Of a stretch of 64,000 nt of DNA, positions 1 to 6,852 are shown piece after piece (the first letter of the stretch is position 1; the number at the start of each line of letters is the position of its first letter). The notes beneath the pieces are model-generated. The model ran no database searches. It worked only from the letters and a program-made list of their open reading frames with translations, and was not told the DNA's origin. Position numbers and translations under genes: made by a program. Source of the stretch: a virus; IMG/VR virus record IMGVR_UViG_3300036820_000013, positions 1 to 64,000 of that record; one strand, given 5' to 3'.

Positions 1-8
1 AATCAGTA

Positions 9-118
9 GTACAGTAACAAGTAGAATTACTGTACGAAATTATACGGACACAGAAGTGGCAGTGAACCTTCAAGGTTGTACACCGAAAGGTGTACTTCCT
101 TGTGGAGTCAGTCCACAA
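9..118 (+). promoter_or_regulatory. Multi-hairpin leader before the first gene
   Basis: Three perfect hairpins stand in a row: 9-17 with 27-35 (GTACAGTAA stem), 78-84 with 89-95 (GTACACC stem closed by a GAAA tetraloop) and 100-106 with 112-118 (TTGTGGA stem). They end 27 bases before the first start codon, ahead of an AAGGA ribosome site at 133-137. No protein fits this stretch. I infer a structured 5' leader of the same general kind as the other intergenic hairpin groups in this arm; its function is unknown. Confidence 0.45.
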
Positions 119-144
119 TCAGGTTCGAAGAGAAGGATGACACC

Positions 145-402
145 ATGAAGTCACAGTACAGTGCCGCAGCGATCATCAAGACGTTCGCGGACATCGAAGA
201 GGATGACATGCACTTCCTGAACAATGACGGAACGGTAGACAGGAAGGCCATGGCAGATATGGGCGTCTACCTAGTACGCCTGTCGATGGTCACGGAAGAG
301 GCAGTGCAGCAGGTGCTCGACATGATCGACGCGCCGAGCCTCGAGAAGGCGAACGACCAGGCGTTCGGCCTGATGAACGCCCTGATCAACAGGCAGTACT
401 AG
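145..402 (+). CDS. Hypothetical small acidic protein (85 aa)
   Basis: I do not recognise the family. It is an 85-residue helical-looking acidic protein (starts MKSQYSAAAIIKTF) without cysteines, signal peptide or membrane segment. The ATG at 145 is chosen because AAGGA (133-137) lies 7 bases upstream, whereas the longer in-frame reading begins inside the leader hairpins. It is the first gene in the window and lies downstream of a three-hairpin leader. Confidence 0.7.
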   Translation: MKSQYSAAAIIKTFADIEEDDMHFLNNDGTVDRKAMADMGVYLVRLSMVTEEAVQQVLDMIDAPSLEKANDQAFGLMNALINRQY

Positions 403-440
403 AAGGGAATGACAATGTTCGCAGTGTAGCCGCTGACGTT

Positions 441-497
441 CACGATGGTTGATCGATCGCCCAGTTCGGTCAACTGTCGCGGATGCCAAGATGGCAT
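441..497 (+). promoter_or_regulatory. Tandem-hairpin leader, copy A
   Basis: Stem GTTGATCGA (448-456) pairs with TCGGTCAAC (466-474), one G-U pair, around the 9-base loop TCGCCCAGT. A second small hairpin ATGCC/GGCAT follows at about 483-497, then a purine-rich ribosome site and the ATG at 518. The stretch 441-484 is a diverged direct repeat of 1254-1297, with the loop CGCCCAGTT kept unchanged. Confidence 0.5.
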
Positions 498-517
498 GCG
501 GGAAAGGAAAGTCAGTG

Positions 518-805
518 ATGGAAGAGATTGTACGACATAGCCAGAAGGAATCGCCTGAGTGCAGTTGGTGCGGTGATTTCGAACCGCTCGTAGACAGTGA
601 CACGCAGAAGTTGTTCCCGGTGATTGTGCTTCCGGGGACGGACGGCAAGTTCGGGCAACTGGAGTACTTCCACGAGCCGTGTCATAACACGCTCATGAGG
701 TGTAAGAGAGTCACGGATGCTATCAAAGCTACAGGGTGGACACAGGCTGAGTTCCTAACTCATGTAGATGAGCTAGCCGATGAGATCGAGGAGAACAGCC
801 AATGA
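518..805 (+). CDS. Putative zinc-binding small protein (95 aa)
   Basis: Unrecognised 95-residue protein. Near the N-terminus it has CSWC, and further on HEPCH, which together would make a C-x2-C...H-x3-C/H zinc site. The remainder is polar, with an acidic C-terminal helix. The ATG at 518 follows GGAAAGGAAA (501-510); longer in-frame starts would lie inside the hairpin leader. An 11-codon reading frame (802-837) overlaps its stop as ATGA and carries the AGGAGG used by the next gene, so the two may be translationally coupled. Confidence 0.65.
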   Translation: MEEIVRHSQKESPECSWCGDFEPLVDSDTQKLFPVIVLPGTDGKFGQLEYFHEPCHNTLMRCKRVTDAIKATGWTQAEFLTHVDELADEIEENSQ

Positions 806-842
806 CCCTCATGGCGAACGCCGACAGGAGGTCTTAGCAGAG

Positions 843-1058
843 ATGGACTCAACGCGGACGATCCTCAACGACGGCAAGGCCGTAACGTTCGTGGACGTAG
901 ACGAGAGCATGATCACTGCGATCGTGTCGATCAACGACTCTGGCGTTCAGTCTCTAGAGTACCAACTCAAGTGCCGTCAGTGCGGTGCAGGCAATTGGGT
1001 AGCGGTCGGTACAGACTCTGGCGAGTACCGCTGCATGAAGTGCATGGAGTGGTTGTGA
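843..1058 (+). CDS. Small zinc-ribbon protein (71 aa)
   Basis: The 71-residue product has two CxxC pairs near its C-terminus (CRQC and CMKC, about 17 residues apart), the pattern of a small zinc ribbon. Function unknown; nucleic-acid or protein contact is possible. The ATG at 843 is preceded by AGGAGG (826-831). Its stop overlaps the start of the next gene as TGATG, which suggests coupled translation. Confidence 0.65.
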   Translation: MDSTRTILNDGKAVTFVDVDESMITAIVSINDSGVQSLEYQLKCRQCGAGNWVAVGTDSGEYRCMKCMEWL

Positions 1059-1243
1059 TGAACACGCAGTGGGCGGAATACGTCCTGAAGCTCGATCATC
1101 GCGTCACGCGCATAGCGCACTGTCATGCGTGCGGATGGATCGACGGAGACCCGTATGCATTCATCGATCCGAACGGTCATCCGATGCGGATCTGCAAGAT
1201 CACCGAGTACGGGTTGCGTCAGGCAGCCGCGGAGTTCAACTAG
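1058..1243 (+). CDS. Small CxxC protein (61 aa)
   Basis: A 61-residue protein with a single HCHACGW motif, which could bind zinc with flanking histidines. Unrecognised family. It starts on the ATG overlapping the stop of the zinc-ribbon gene before it, so it is very likely cotranslated. After it comes a hairpin and then a promoter-like box, which probably marks the end of this transcription unit. Confidence 0.6.
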   Translation: MNTQWAEYVLKLDHRVTRIAHCHACGWIDGDPYAFIDPNGHPMRICKITEYGLRQAAAEFN

Positions 1244-1253
1244 TCTGCAGGGC

Positions 1254-1297
1254 CACGATGGCTGATCGCACGCCCAGTTCGATCAACCGTCGCGGTC
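1254..1297 (+). promoter_or_regulatory. Hairpin element, copy B
   Basis: TGATCG (1263-1268) pairs with CGATCA (1280-1285) around the loop CACGCCCAGTT. Sequence and structure match copy A at 441-484 (shared CACGATGG, TGATCG, CGCCCAGTT and GTCGCGG blocks). It lies between a stop codon and a promoter-like box, so it could act at the 3' end of the upstream message or be read as a boundary element. Confidence 0.5.
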
Positions 1298-1308
1298 GCA
1301 CAGGTGCC

Positions 1309-1359
1309 TAAAGATCTGAAGGGAGGGGCTGGATTTCACAAGCGGCCCTGTTATATAAT
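1309..1359 (+). promoter_or_regulatory. Promoter-like box 1 (AAAGATCT...TATAAT)
   Basis: TAAAGATCT (1309-1317) is followed 44 bases on by an extended -10 type TATAAT (1354-1359) in an A/T-rich run. A TGGATTT block sits 23 bases upstream of the -10. The same arrangement recurs at six other intergenic positions in the + arm, always just upstream of a gene and mostly after a stop codon. It is probably a phage promoter family; the AAAGATCT block may be a regulator or -35-distal site. Confidence 0.65.
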
Positions 1360-1403
1360 AAAAATAAATGCGACAAAAAGATCCCAAAAGGAAGGAACCG
1401 GTC

Positions 1404-1778
1404 ATGACCATCAAGTTGCAGGTCGAAGTTCCGGATGCAGCATTCGACTGCATCGACGGAACCGACAACTACGAACTGGTAATCGGGCACGTTGGGTTCG
1501 AGCCGGTCGATGTTCAGCTCCTCGGCGAGCCGGTCAAGCGGGAGTTCACCTACGAGGACCGCAAGCGAGTCAAGGACGTGCTTGACTGCATCCTCGACGA
1601 GATGGGTGACAGTTACACCCTGCAGGCAATGTTCAAGCCATACGCCGAGATCGTCCAGCAGGCGTTGACGGACCAGCGGATCACCGAGTCGCTGGCCGAT
1701 AGCGGATACGTGGAAGTACGCGATGAGAGCGAAGACGCTCAAGCGAAGCTGAACGCGCTGCGGGACTACAACGCCTGA
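1404..1778 (+). CDS. Hypothetical protein (124 aa)
   Basis: Unrecognised 124-residue acidic protein, soluble-looking, with no cysteine cluster or membrane segment. The ATG at 1404 is used because AGGAAGGA lies just upstream; the in-frame ATG at 1368 would be almost at the expected transcription start of promoter-like box 1. It is the first gene of the unit driven by that box. Confidence 0.7.
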   Translation: MTIKLQVEVPDAAFDCIDGTDNYELVIGHVGFEPVDVQLLGEPVKREFTYEDRKRVKDVLDCILDEMGDSYTLQAMFKPYAEIVQQALTDQRITESLADSGYVEVRDESEDAQAKLNALRDYNA

Positions 1779-1790
1779 CCGATCACGGTT

Positions 1791-1852
1791 GCAGTCAATC
1801 GGAGGTTGACTGCTTCCGCGGACGATCAGTCCGTACGCCAGTAAGGTCTGGC
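1791..1852 (+). promoter_or_regulatory. Three-hairpin leader, copy C
   Basis: GCAGTCAA (1791-1798) pairs with TTGACTGC (1806-1813). A small GGAC/GTCC hairpin (1820-1832) and a GCCAG/CTGGC hairpin (1837-1852) follow, then TAGGAGG and the ATG at 1873. The order of one long hairpin, short hairpins and ribosome site repeats the layout of the other leaders with unrelated stem sequence. Confidence 0.45.
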
Positions 1853-1872
1853 AAGAGCGCCTAGGAGGCACC

Positions 1873-2181
1873 ATGAAAGACACTGCAGCAGAACTCAAGC
1901 CGGGCAAAGGCGCTCGCGTGCCGTTGACCGAGGGCGTCCTTGAGATGCTCGATAGGGCGGTCAAGGACATCCGCGATGTATGGGAGGCCGCCAGCACGCC
2001 TGAAGAGTTCTTCGAGAACCTGGCGGACGAGTGGGGCACGGGCGCGTCGAACGAGAAGTTCGGCAAGCGCACCTGGGCCGCCTTCGATGTCCGCGGCGAG
2101 GAATTTCGCGTCGCGGTCATACTGACCACCAAGAACGGCCAGCCCGCGCTCGGGCTCGACATTCGGACTTGGTGGTCATAG
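1873..2181 (+). CDS. Hypothetical protein (102 aa)
   Basis: Unrecognised 102-residue protein. The N-terminal half is helical and acidic; the C-terminal part (KRTWAAFDVRGEEFRVAVIL) looks like a beta hairpin. It has a strong ribosome site (TAGGAGGCACC) directly before the ATG. Hairpin groups flank it on both sides, which makes it a single-gene cassette. Confidence 0.7.
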   Translation: MKDTAAELKPGKGARVPLTEGVLEMLDRAVKDIRDVWEAASTPEEFFENLADEWGTGASNEKFGKRTWAAFDVRGEEFRVAVILTTKNGQPALGLDIRTWWS

Positions 2182-2192
2182 CACCTCCAGTG

Positions 2193-2228
2193 CGAATCGT
2201 ACAGGTGAGCGATCACCTGTGCGGTTCG
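2193..2228 (+). promoter_or_regulatory. Long bipartite hairpin leader, copy D
   Basis: CGAATCG (2193-2199) pairs with CGGTTCG (2222-2228) and, inside it, ACAGGTG (2201-2207) pairs with CACCTGT (2214-2220), leaving a six-base loop and one bulge on each side. The outer stem includes a G-U pair. It ends exactly at the ribosome site GGAAAGGAG of the gene at 2243, so it could limit access to that site. Confidence 0.5.
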
Positions 2229-2242
2229 GAAAGGAGCGTCCA

Positions 2243-2497
2243 ATGAACGACAGCGAACGCAAGCACATCATCAAGATGTGCTGGCTGACAATCGTTTCGA
2301 CCGAGCCACGTTGCACGATCGACGATGGTAAGCACAATCCGAGCTGGCTGCACGAAGGCGACCAGTACTGGTACTACGACTTCCAGGACAGTGCACTGAT
2401 CTTGGAGGGCCTGGTGGTTCCGCTCACGACGAGATGGATCCTCTGTCCCAAGCACACCTATCTGGCGCAGGAAACAGCGGCCACAGAAGACCGCTAA
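2243..2497 (+). CDS. Hypothetical protein (84 aa)
   Basis: Unrecognised 84-residue protein rich in Trp and Tyr (DQYWYYDF) with scattered cysteines (CW, RC, CPKH). No signal peptide or clear membrane span. The ATG at 2243 follows GGAAAGGAG. Its stop sits directly at promoter-like box 2. Confidence 0.65.
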   Translation: MNDSERKHIIKMCWLTIVSTEPRCTIDDGKHNPSWLHEGDQYWYYDFQDSALILEGLVVPLTTRWILCPKHTYLAQETAATEDR

Positions 2498-2546
2498 AAG
2501 ATCTTGGTTCGCGGGCTGGTTTTTCCCAGCGGACCTGGATTATAAT
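2497..2546 (+). promoter_or_regulatory. Promoter-like box 2
   Basis: AAAAGATCT (2497-2505), then GCTGG/CCAGC as a short dyad around a T run, then TATAATTAA with the TATAAT at 2541-2546. GGTTTT lies 23 bases upstream of the -10. It matches the other boxes in order and spacing and drives the abundant-looking protein gene at 2600. Confidence 0.65.
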
Positions 2547-2599
2547 TAAGTATAACAAAAAAAAAAAAACCACCAAGTCCACAAAGGAAAGGCAAGACA

Positions 2600-3130
2600 A
2601 TGACCGCACGTACCCGGACCAGAAGGTCGACCAATCAGAGTCAGGAGACCGAAATGAACGAGCAGCAGACCGAGCTCGAGACCGTCCTCACCGAGGCGAT
2701 TGAGCAGCAGACCGAGCCGACCGAGGCCGAGCCGGCCAAGGCCGAGCCCAACTTCGTCATGACGCCGTACCAGGCAACCAAGCGGGTCAACGAGGCCCTG
2801 CAGGAGGCCGGGATCGACAAGACCGTTAGGTCGCCGATGATCTACATCTACGCCGGCAAGGGGGCCTTCGAGACGCACGAGACCGTCAAGGTGACCAAGA
2901 AGGGCACCGAGCAGGTCGTCAAGGAGATCGATGAGGAGTCGTTCCTCGCGTGGATGGCGAATTACGTCAAGGGTGCGGCCGAGCGGGCAACCGCCAAGGT
3001 CGAGCAGGTCGATGTCGCCGAGGGCGAAGAGGCCAGCGGCGTTACGACCGACGAGACCGCCAGCGACGAGTTCGTCGGGGTCGACGTCGAGGCACGTCAG
3101 GCCGAGATCGAGGCCTCCGAGGCTGAGTAA
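2600..3130 (+). CDS. Acidic putative DNA-binding protein, paralogue 1 (176 aa)
   Basis: Unrecognised by name. Residues about 1-50 are low-complexity and Glu/Thr/Gln-rich; about 53-130 form a folded domain (TPYQATKRVNEALQEAGIDK... then SFLAWMANY) that resembles a winged-helix; the tail is again acidic. The gene at 12670 has the same plan and a similar central domain, and both sit straight after a promoter-like box, so they look like paralogues made early or in quantity. The ATG at 2600 has AAAGGAAAGG upstream; the ATG at 2654 with CAGGAGA is an alternative start. Confidence 0.75.
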   Translation: MTARTRTRRSTNQSQETEMNEQQTELETVLTEAIEQQTEPTEAEPAKAEPNFVMTPYQATKRVNEALQEAGIDKTVRSPMIYIYAGKGAFETHETVKVTKKGTEQVVKEIDEESFLAWMANYVKGAAERATAKVEQVDVAEGEEASGVTTDETASDEFVGVDVEARQAEIEASEAE

Positions 3131-3141
3131 GTGACGACGGT

Positions 3142-3191
3142 CTGACAGCGAGCCGTCCAGCCTCGCTGTCAGGCCGCCGACACTTAGTCGG
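3142..3191 (+). promoter_or_regulatory. Tandem-hairpin leader, copy E
   Basis: A perfect 11-bp stem, CTGACAGCGAG (3142-3152) with CTCGCTGTCAG (3162-3172), closes the loop CCGTCCAGC. A second hairpin CCGAC/GTCGG (3177-3191) follows and runs into GGAAGGAGGG. Copy F at 4822 has the same second hairpin and ribosome site almost base for base, and a first stem with different sequence but the same 9-base loop pattern. That is compensatory change and supports an RNA role. Confidence 0.65.
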
Positions 3192-3202
3192 AAGGAGGGA
3201 AC

Positions 3203-4369
3203 ATGACAGCAGACAACCTAGACCTAGCCGAGCCGATGGCGCAGATCGAGACCGCTTTTGCAAGGAAGCCAGATAGGCGCAGCCAGCTAGACAGGGAGCT
3301 AACGAATGCGCGCAAGTACGTATTCGCGAGATACGCTCCAGCGCTAACGTTCAGCGAGCAAGTAACGCTGACGCTAGCAGCGGCAGGCACGCACGTGGTA
3401 GACACCGAAGACAAGAACTGCTTCGGTATCTATCCGCGCGTAGGCATCCTGAGCGACGAGCCGGGAAGCGGCAAGTCAACGATCCTGACACTGCTGTGCC
3501 ACTTGTCATACCGAGGCGAGAAGCTCTACACCAGGAGCACGACAGCCCCAGGCATGCTAAGGGCGCTGCAGGAGGATCGCAGGGTACTATGCCTGGACCA
3601 ACTCGAATACATCCTGAGCCATTCAGGACGCAGCTTCCTAGACCGGATCGACATCATCGAATCGGGCTACGAGCGGCAAGGCTGTTCGAGGAACGCTTCA
3701 GGCAGGCACGAGACATTCGCGCCTGTGTTCTTCGCTTGCCTCCAAGCAATGTTTAGGGGCAATCCGAACCTGGAAGCGATGCGCTCACGCACCATTCAGA
3801 TTCACACCGATCCCCTGCCAGATGGGATGCTTGCAGAAGAAGACCTGTACAGCGACCTGTCGGACGCACGAGCGATCAAGATGTTCGGAGAGCGATTGCA
3901 TATCGCGATCACGAACGCGCGAGAGGCGATCCTCACTAGCGAGCTCAGGCCGGTTGCAGGTCTGAAGCTGCGCATGAGCGAGAAGTGGGGACCACTGCGG
4001 CAAGTGGCGGCAGCGGCTGGAGGGCAATGGCCCGAATGGGTCGATGCCGCAGCCCGTGAGGTCTCGCTAGGGACGGAGACAGAGACGACCGCAGGAGGCC
4101 TCGGACTGTTCGAGGAGGACGCGATCGCATCCATCCGAGAGTTCCTAGAAGAGTCGGCCACCGACAACCTGGGGAGGCCGGAGCTCCTACGCCGCATAGG
4201 CGAGCGGACGCCCGCTTGGTATACGCCGAGGCAGGGAGCCGATTACCTAAACGGCATCATGGAGAACTACGGCATGCCGGAAGCGACTTCGGTGCATATC
4301 GCGAGCCTCGATCAAGCACGCCCAGGATGGAAGCACTCAGACCTCGAAGCAGTGTTCAGTGAGAACTAG
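3203..4369 (+). CDS. P-loop ATPase, DUF3631-like (388 aa)
   Basis: Walker A DEPGSGKST is at residues about 85-93 and a Walker B-like LCLDQLE at about 129-135. A later block with MRSRTIQI (arginine, likely sensor or finger) and a C-terminal helical region with QWPEWV resemble the DUF3631 ATPase domain seen in actinobacterial mobile and primase-associated proteins. It probably couples ATP hydrolysis to DNA transactions. The ATG at 3203 follows GGAAGGAGGG of the copy E leader. Family placement is by motif and remains tentative. Confidence 0.75.
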   Translation: MTADNLDLAEPMAQIETAFARKPDRRSQLDRELTNARKYVFARYAPALTFSEQVTLTLAAAGTHVVDTEDKNCFGIYPRVGILSDEPGSGKSTILTLLCHLSYRGEKLYTRSTTAPGMLRALQEDRRVLCLDQLEYILSHSGRSFLDRIDIIESGYERQGCSRNASGRHETFAPVFFACLQAMFRGNPNLEAMRSRTIQIHTDPLPDGMLAEEDLYSDLSDARAIKMFGERLHIAITNAREAILTSELRPVAGLKLRMSEKWGPLRQVAAAAGGQWPEWVDAAAREVSLGTETETTAGGLGLFEEDAIASIREFLEESATDNLGRPELLRRIGERTPAWYTPRQGADYLNGIMENYGMPEATSVHIASLDQARPGWKHSDLEAVFSEN

Positions 4370-4436
4370 ATTCTCGCGGGACACTCTCGCTCTCGCCGGA
4401 TCGCTTTCCAAAACAAATCAAGCAGGGAGGCGCGAG

Positions 4437-4496
4437 GTGAGTACGTACCTATTCTACAGCCCCTTCTCTAGAGCGTACAAGATCGAAAGGAGGTGA
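4437..4496 (+). CDS. Possible 19-codon upstream peptide
   Basis: A GTG start at 4437 with GGGAGG 6-7 bases upstream opens a 19-codon frame (MSTYLFYSPFSRAYKIERR). Its last codons and stop overlap the AAAGGAGG used by the next gene. The arrangement suggests translational coupling or a short regulatory peptide. It is too short to judge by composition. Confidence 0.35.
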   Translation: MSTYLFYSPFSRAYKIERR

Positions 4497-4501
4497 GAAA
4501 A

Positions 4502-4816
4502 GTGGGACTGCTACGCATGATGATCTACAATAGCGCACGACAGCGCCGCGCTAACTGGTCAGGAAGGCCGATCGCAGCTCAGGAGCGTGATCGGAAGCGG
4601 AAAGCAGCTGAGCGGACGCTGTCAGCTGCAGACAGTCGTCGACTGCACAACGTCATGCGTGCAGAGGGACGGATCAGGAAGCCGGACTACTACTACGGCA
4701 TGAACGAGTACGACGGTTGGCGGTGCCCGCACCAGCATCGGCACAAGATGCGAGCGCGGGTCTGCATCAGTCGCGAACGGCGCCTACGCAGGCGCGAGGC
4801 CAGAGTGAGTGCATGA
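4502..4816 (+). CDS. Basic, possibly zinc-binding protein (104 aa)
   Basis: Very Arg-rich 104-residue protein. Near the C-terminus CPHQHRHKMRARVC gives a C...H-H...C arrangement that could bind zinc; the charge suggests nucleic-acid binding. Unrecognised family. GTG at 4502 is chosen since AAAGGAGG (4486-4493) is 8 bases upstream; GTG 4493 would lie inside that site and ATG 4517 is another possibility. Confidence 0.6.
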   Translation: MGLLRMMIYNSARQRRANWSGRPIAAQERDRKRKAAERTLSAADSRRLHNVMRAEGRIRKPDYYYGMNEYDGWRCPHQHRHKMRARVCISRERRLRRREARVSA

Positions 4817-4821
4817 CAGTC

Positions 4822-4869
4822 GGGTAGCGGACGCCCAGCCCGCTACCCAGGCTGCCGACACTCAGTCGG
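4822..4869 (+). promoter_or_regulatory. Tandem-hairpin leader, copy F
   Basis: GGGTAGCGG (4822-4830) pairs with CCGCTACCC (4840-4848) around the loop ACGCCCAGC. The second hairpin CCGAC/GTCGG (4855-4869) and the following GGAAGGAGG match copy E at 3177-3199. The first stem shares no sequence with copy E, but stem length class, 9-base loop and loop motif (CG[CT]CCAGC) are kept. Confidence 0.65.
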
Positions 4870-4880
4870 AAGGAGGAGTA

Positions 4881-5204
4881 ATGAACGGCAAATACTACTC
4901 ACAGGTCCTACGAGGACAGTTGTCGGAAGACGACAACATGGCAGTTGTGCTGACAGTCAAGGACTGGCAGGCGATCGCCGAGAACCTGCACGAGGACGCC
5001 GATGCAGAGGGCTACGGCCCCGCGCAGAGCTACTTCATCGAGCGCGGGGAAGTCACCAGTATGGCCGACGTGCCCATTCTGGACTACCAGAACGCGTATG
5101 ACAAGGACGCTCAGGACTGCGCCGCGCATAGCTGTGCAGCCGCGACCGATCGCTGCGCCGACGTGATCGATGAGACCTTGAAGCAGAATGGCTGGTCAGG
5201 CTAG
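4881..5204 (+). CDS. Hypothetical protein (107 aa)
   Basis: Unrecognised 107-residue acidic soluble protein. The cysteines cluster at the C-terminus (DCAAHSCAAATDRCADV), perhaps a metal site. ATG at 4881 with GGAAGGAGG upstream, directly after the copy F leader. A longer GTG-started frame would run through the hairpins and is not favoured. Confidence 0.65.
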   Translation: MNGKYYSQVLRGQLSEDDNMAVVLTVKDWQAIAENLHEDADAEGYGPAQSYFIERGEVTSMADVPILDYQNAYDKDAQDCAAHSCAAATDRCADVIDETLKQNGWSG

Positions 5205-5205
5205 C

Positions 5206-5607
5206 ATGGCCCGCGTAATCGTGCTCTCGTTCGAAGATAACGAGTCCGCAGAGATGTTCGCGAAGGCGTTGCTTCGGGAAGGGCCTACGGCCGGTAGGCC
5301 GTTCGTGCCGCCTAGTGCGAAGATCGAAGCAATGATCGCGCGCCCAACGGCCGGATGCAGGGGACCGCACAGGATCCCAGGCAAGATCAAGTCCGAGCAT
5401 GGCTTCAGTCGAACCAAGCGGTTTGGTTGGTTCGTCTGCGGCCAGTGTAAAAAGCCAGCGCAAGCGGTCGTAGACCGTTTCATCGAGAACATGTTGGGCG
5501 GGTCGAACGACCTGCTGCCAGAAGTACTTGGCAGCGAGCCTAAGCAGCCTCGATGGCTAGCAGGCAAGGCACTCGTCGAAGTGCAGACACAACTAGGAAG
5601 AAGGTAG
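5206..5607 (+). CDS. Hypothetical CxxC protein (133 aa)
   Basis: Unrecognised 133-residue protein. The N-terminal strand MARVIVLSFED and helix resemble the start of a small alpha/beta or ferredoxin-like domain; residues about 83-86 carry CGQC and an earlier single C-R-G-P-H may complete a metal site. It begins one base after the preceding stop, so it is probably coupled; ATG 5188 is an in-frame alternative that would overlap. Confidence 0.6.
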   Translation: MARVIVLSFEDNESAEMFAKALLREGPTAGRPFVPPSAKIEAMIARPTAGCRGPHRIPGKIKSEHGFSRTKRFGWFVCGQCKKPAQAVVDRFIENMLGGSNDLLPEVLGSEPKQPRWLAGKALVEVQTQLGRR

Positions 5608-5612
5608 CCAAT

Positions 5613-6065
5613 ATGGATGCTGACGAGAAGCGTGAGCTCCTGAGCTTCGCGGAATATGAAGTTCACGACTTCATCGCGGAGCACAACGATCGCGTCGACA
5701 AGTGGGACTCCGACGCTGAGTATCGCGAGCAGGCGCGGGCCATAGGCCTCAAGCGCGGCGAGAAGTGGGATCCCAAGGCGGAGGTGTACCCCCAGAAGCC
5801 GAGCTACACGTTCCAAGAGTTCGCAGGGCCAGTCTTCGAGCTCGGCGGCTACGGTGACATGACGCTCATCGATCCATACTCGCAGCGACGTCTCTGGGTC
5901 AGCCAGTCAACCATCGGCGACCTCAGCGCGTACGACGCCATGATCCTAGTCCTGAAGATCGCGCAGGCGATCGACTTTCTAGACGACCGAGAGGAGGAAG
6001 ACCATGGCGCGGCAGACACAAGTTCAACGTCCGCAGCCGAAGCCCCAGCCGACAACTCCGACTGA
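5613..6065 (+). CDS. Hypothetical acidic protein (150 aa)
   Basis: Unrecognised 150-residue protein with an acidic helical N-terminus, an aromatic-rich middle (PSYTFQEFAGPVFELGGYGD) and a low-complexity Ser/Ala/Asp tail. The ATG at 5613 follows AAGAAGG. The 3' end encodes GAGGAGG, which serves as the ribosome site of a small out-of-frame gene starting at 6004. Confidence 0.65.
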   Translation: MDADEKRELLSFAEYEVHDFIAEHNDRVDKWDSDAEYREQARAIGLKRGEKWDPKAEVYPQKPSYTFQEFAGPVFELGGYGDMTLIDPYSQRRLWVSQSTIGDLSAYDAMILVLKIAQAIDFLDDREEEDHGAADTSSTSAAEAPADNSD

Positions 6066-6114
6066 CGCCCCGACTACCAACAAGCGCATAGCAAGGCTCT
6101 GGTTCGGCCAGTAG
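6004..6114 (+). CDS. Proline-rich miniprotein (36 aa), overlapping
   Basis: A 36-codon frame starts at ATG 6004, eight bases after GAGGAGG, and overlaps the 3' end of the gene before it in another frame. The product is Pro/Thr/Gln-rich with a basic end (KRIARLWFGQ). The strong ribosome site and extension past the upstream stop support it; no family is recognised. Confidence 0.5.
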   Translation: MARQTQVQRPQPKPQPTTPTDAPTTNKRIARLWFGQ

Positions 6115-6124
6115 CGCCGGCAGA

Positions 6125-6176
6125 CAATGCGTGATCGATGCCCAGTCGATCGCGCGTTGCGTGCTTACGTTAGCAC
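6125..6176 (+). promoter_or_regulatory. Tandem-hairpin leader, copy G
   Basis: A 14-bp stem, CAATGCGTGATCGA (6125-6138) with TCGATCGCGCGTTG (6146-6159), includes two G-U pairs and closes the loop TGCCCAG. A second hairpin GTGCT/AGCAC (6161-6176) precedes AGAAAGGAATAAGG and the ATG at 6198. Retained G-U pairs in a long stem favour selection on RNA rather than a DNA palindrome. Confidence 0.6.
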
Positions 6177-6197
6177 GGCCCAGAAAGGAATAAGGCA

Positions 6198-6716
6198 ATG
6201 ACACAGACGCCAATCCAGCAGTACCCAAGCGTCACGCCTCCGCCGGCCGGCAAGAAGCGCCGTTGGCCGAAGTTTGTCGCGATCGGTGCTACCGCTCTCG
6301 TCGCAGGCGCGATCGGAGCGTCGATCGGTACCGCAAGCAACAAAACGCCGACGGTCAGCCCAAAGGCGACAGTTAGTGCTCCGGCCAAGGTAGCGCCCGC
6401 CAAGCCTGCGGCGTTCAAGCCAGTTACCTTGCTGGAGGACACCGGCACCGGGACCGAAGTCACTCCATCATTCGTCAGCCAGAGCGGCGACTACAAGGTG
6501 GTCTGGATCTTCTCGGACAACAGCGACCAGTACGGCAACGCTTCCAACTTCATCATGACTGAGGACGGTGGCAGCGACCTCAACGCTATGACGCTGCCTA
6601 ACGACATCCAGTCCGCTGGAACCGGTAGCACCGAGATCACTGACGATCCCGGCACGCACACGTTCGACGTGCAGGCTCTGGGCACCTGGCAGGTAGTGGT
6701 AGTGTCAGCACCGTAG
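6198..6716 (+). CDS. Membrane-anchored surface protein (172 aa)
   Basis: A Pro/Lys-rich cytoplasmic start (KKRRWPK) is followed by one hydrophobic span (about residues 25-47, VAIGATALVAGAIGASIGTA), a Pro/Ala/Lys linker and an outward domain (about 75-172) of beta-sandwich look. Topology suggests a host-envelope protein made by the phage, for instance in superinfection exclusion or envelope change; that role is inference. It has its own hairpin leader and downstream hairpin, so it is a single-gene cassette. Confidence 0.65.
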   Translation: MTQTPIQQYPSVTPPPAGKKRRWPKFVAIGATALVAGAIGASIGTASNKTPTVSPKATVSAPAKVAPAKPAAFKPVTLLEDTGTGTEVTPSFVSQSGDYKVVWIFSDNSDQYGNASNFIMTEDGGSDLNAMTLPNDIQSAGTGSTEITDDPGTHTFDVQALGTWQVVVVSAP

Positions 6717-6730
6717 CGCCGGTAGGCCTT

Positions 6731-6770
6731 AGGCGATCAGCACTGATCGCCTTTGGCGTGCTTACGCACG
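6731..6770 (+). promoter_or_regulatory. Tandem hairpin, copy H
   Basis: AGGCGATC (6731-6738) pairs with GATCGCCT (6745-6752), and CGTGC (6757-6761) with GCACG (6766-6770) around TTAC. AAGGAATC follows, but no gene starts here; promoter-like box 3 comes next. The second hairpin and its GTGCTTACG sequence echo copy G. It may be the 3' end of the previous unit. Confidence 0.45.
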
Positions 6771-6780
6771 AAGGAATCTA

Positions 6781-6830
6781 AAAGATCTGGGAGGTGACTC
6801 TTGGCTTTCCCACTCGCCCTGATATATAAT
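6781..6830 (+). promoter_or_regulatory. Promoter-like box 3
   Basis: AAAGATCT (6781-6788) and TATAAT (6825-6830, extended as TATATAATTAATTAA) are 44 bases apart, with TGGCTTTCCC in between (GGCTTT 22 bases upstream of the -10). Same layout as boxes 1, 2 and 4. The next start codon, of a leader-type peptide, is 23 bases after the -10. Confidence 0.65.
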
Positions 6831-6852
6831 TAATTAATGGAGGAGAGCAGCT

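Noticed and set aside
1308-2243. A 311-codon open frame on the - strand
   Set aside because: It runs antisense to three well-supported + genes with their own ribosome sites, has no recognisable domain and crosses hairpin leaders. It looks like a codon-bias shadow.
4809-4880. Upstream extension of the gene at 4881 from a GTG
   Set aside because: It would translate through the copy F hairpins and bury GGAAGGAGG, which stands at the ideal place for ATG 4881.
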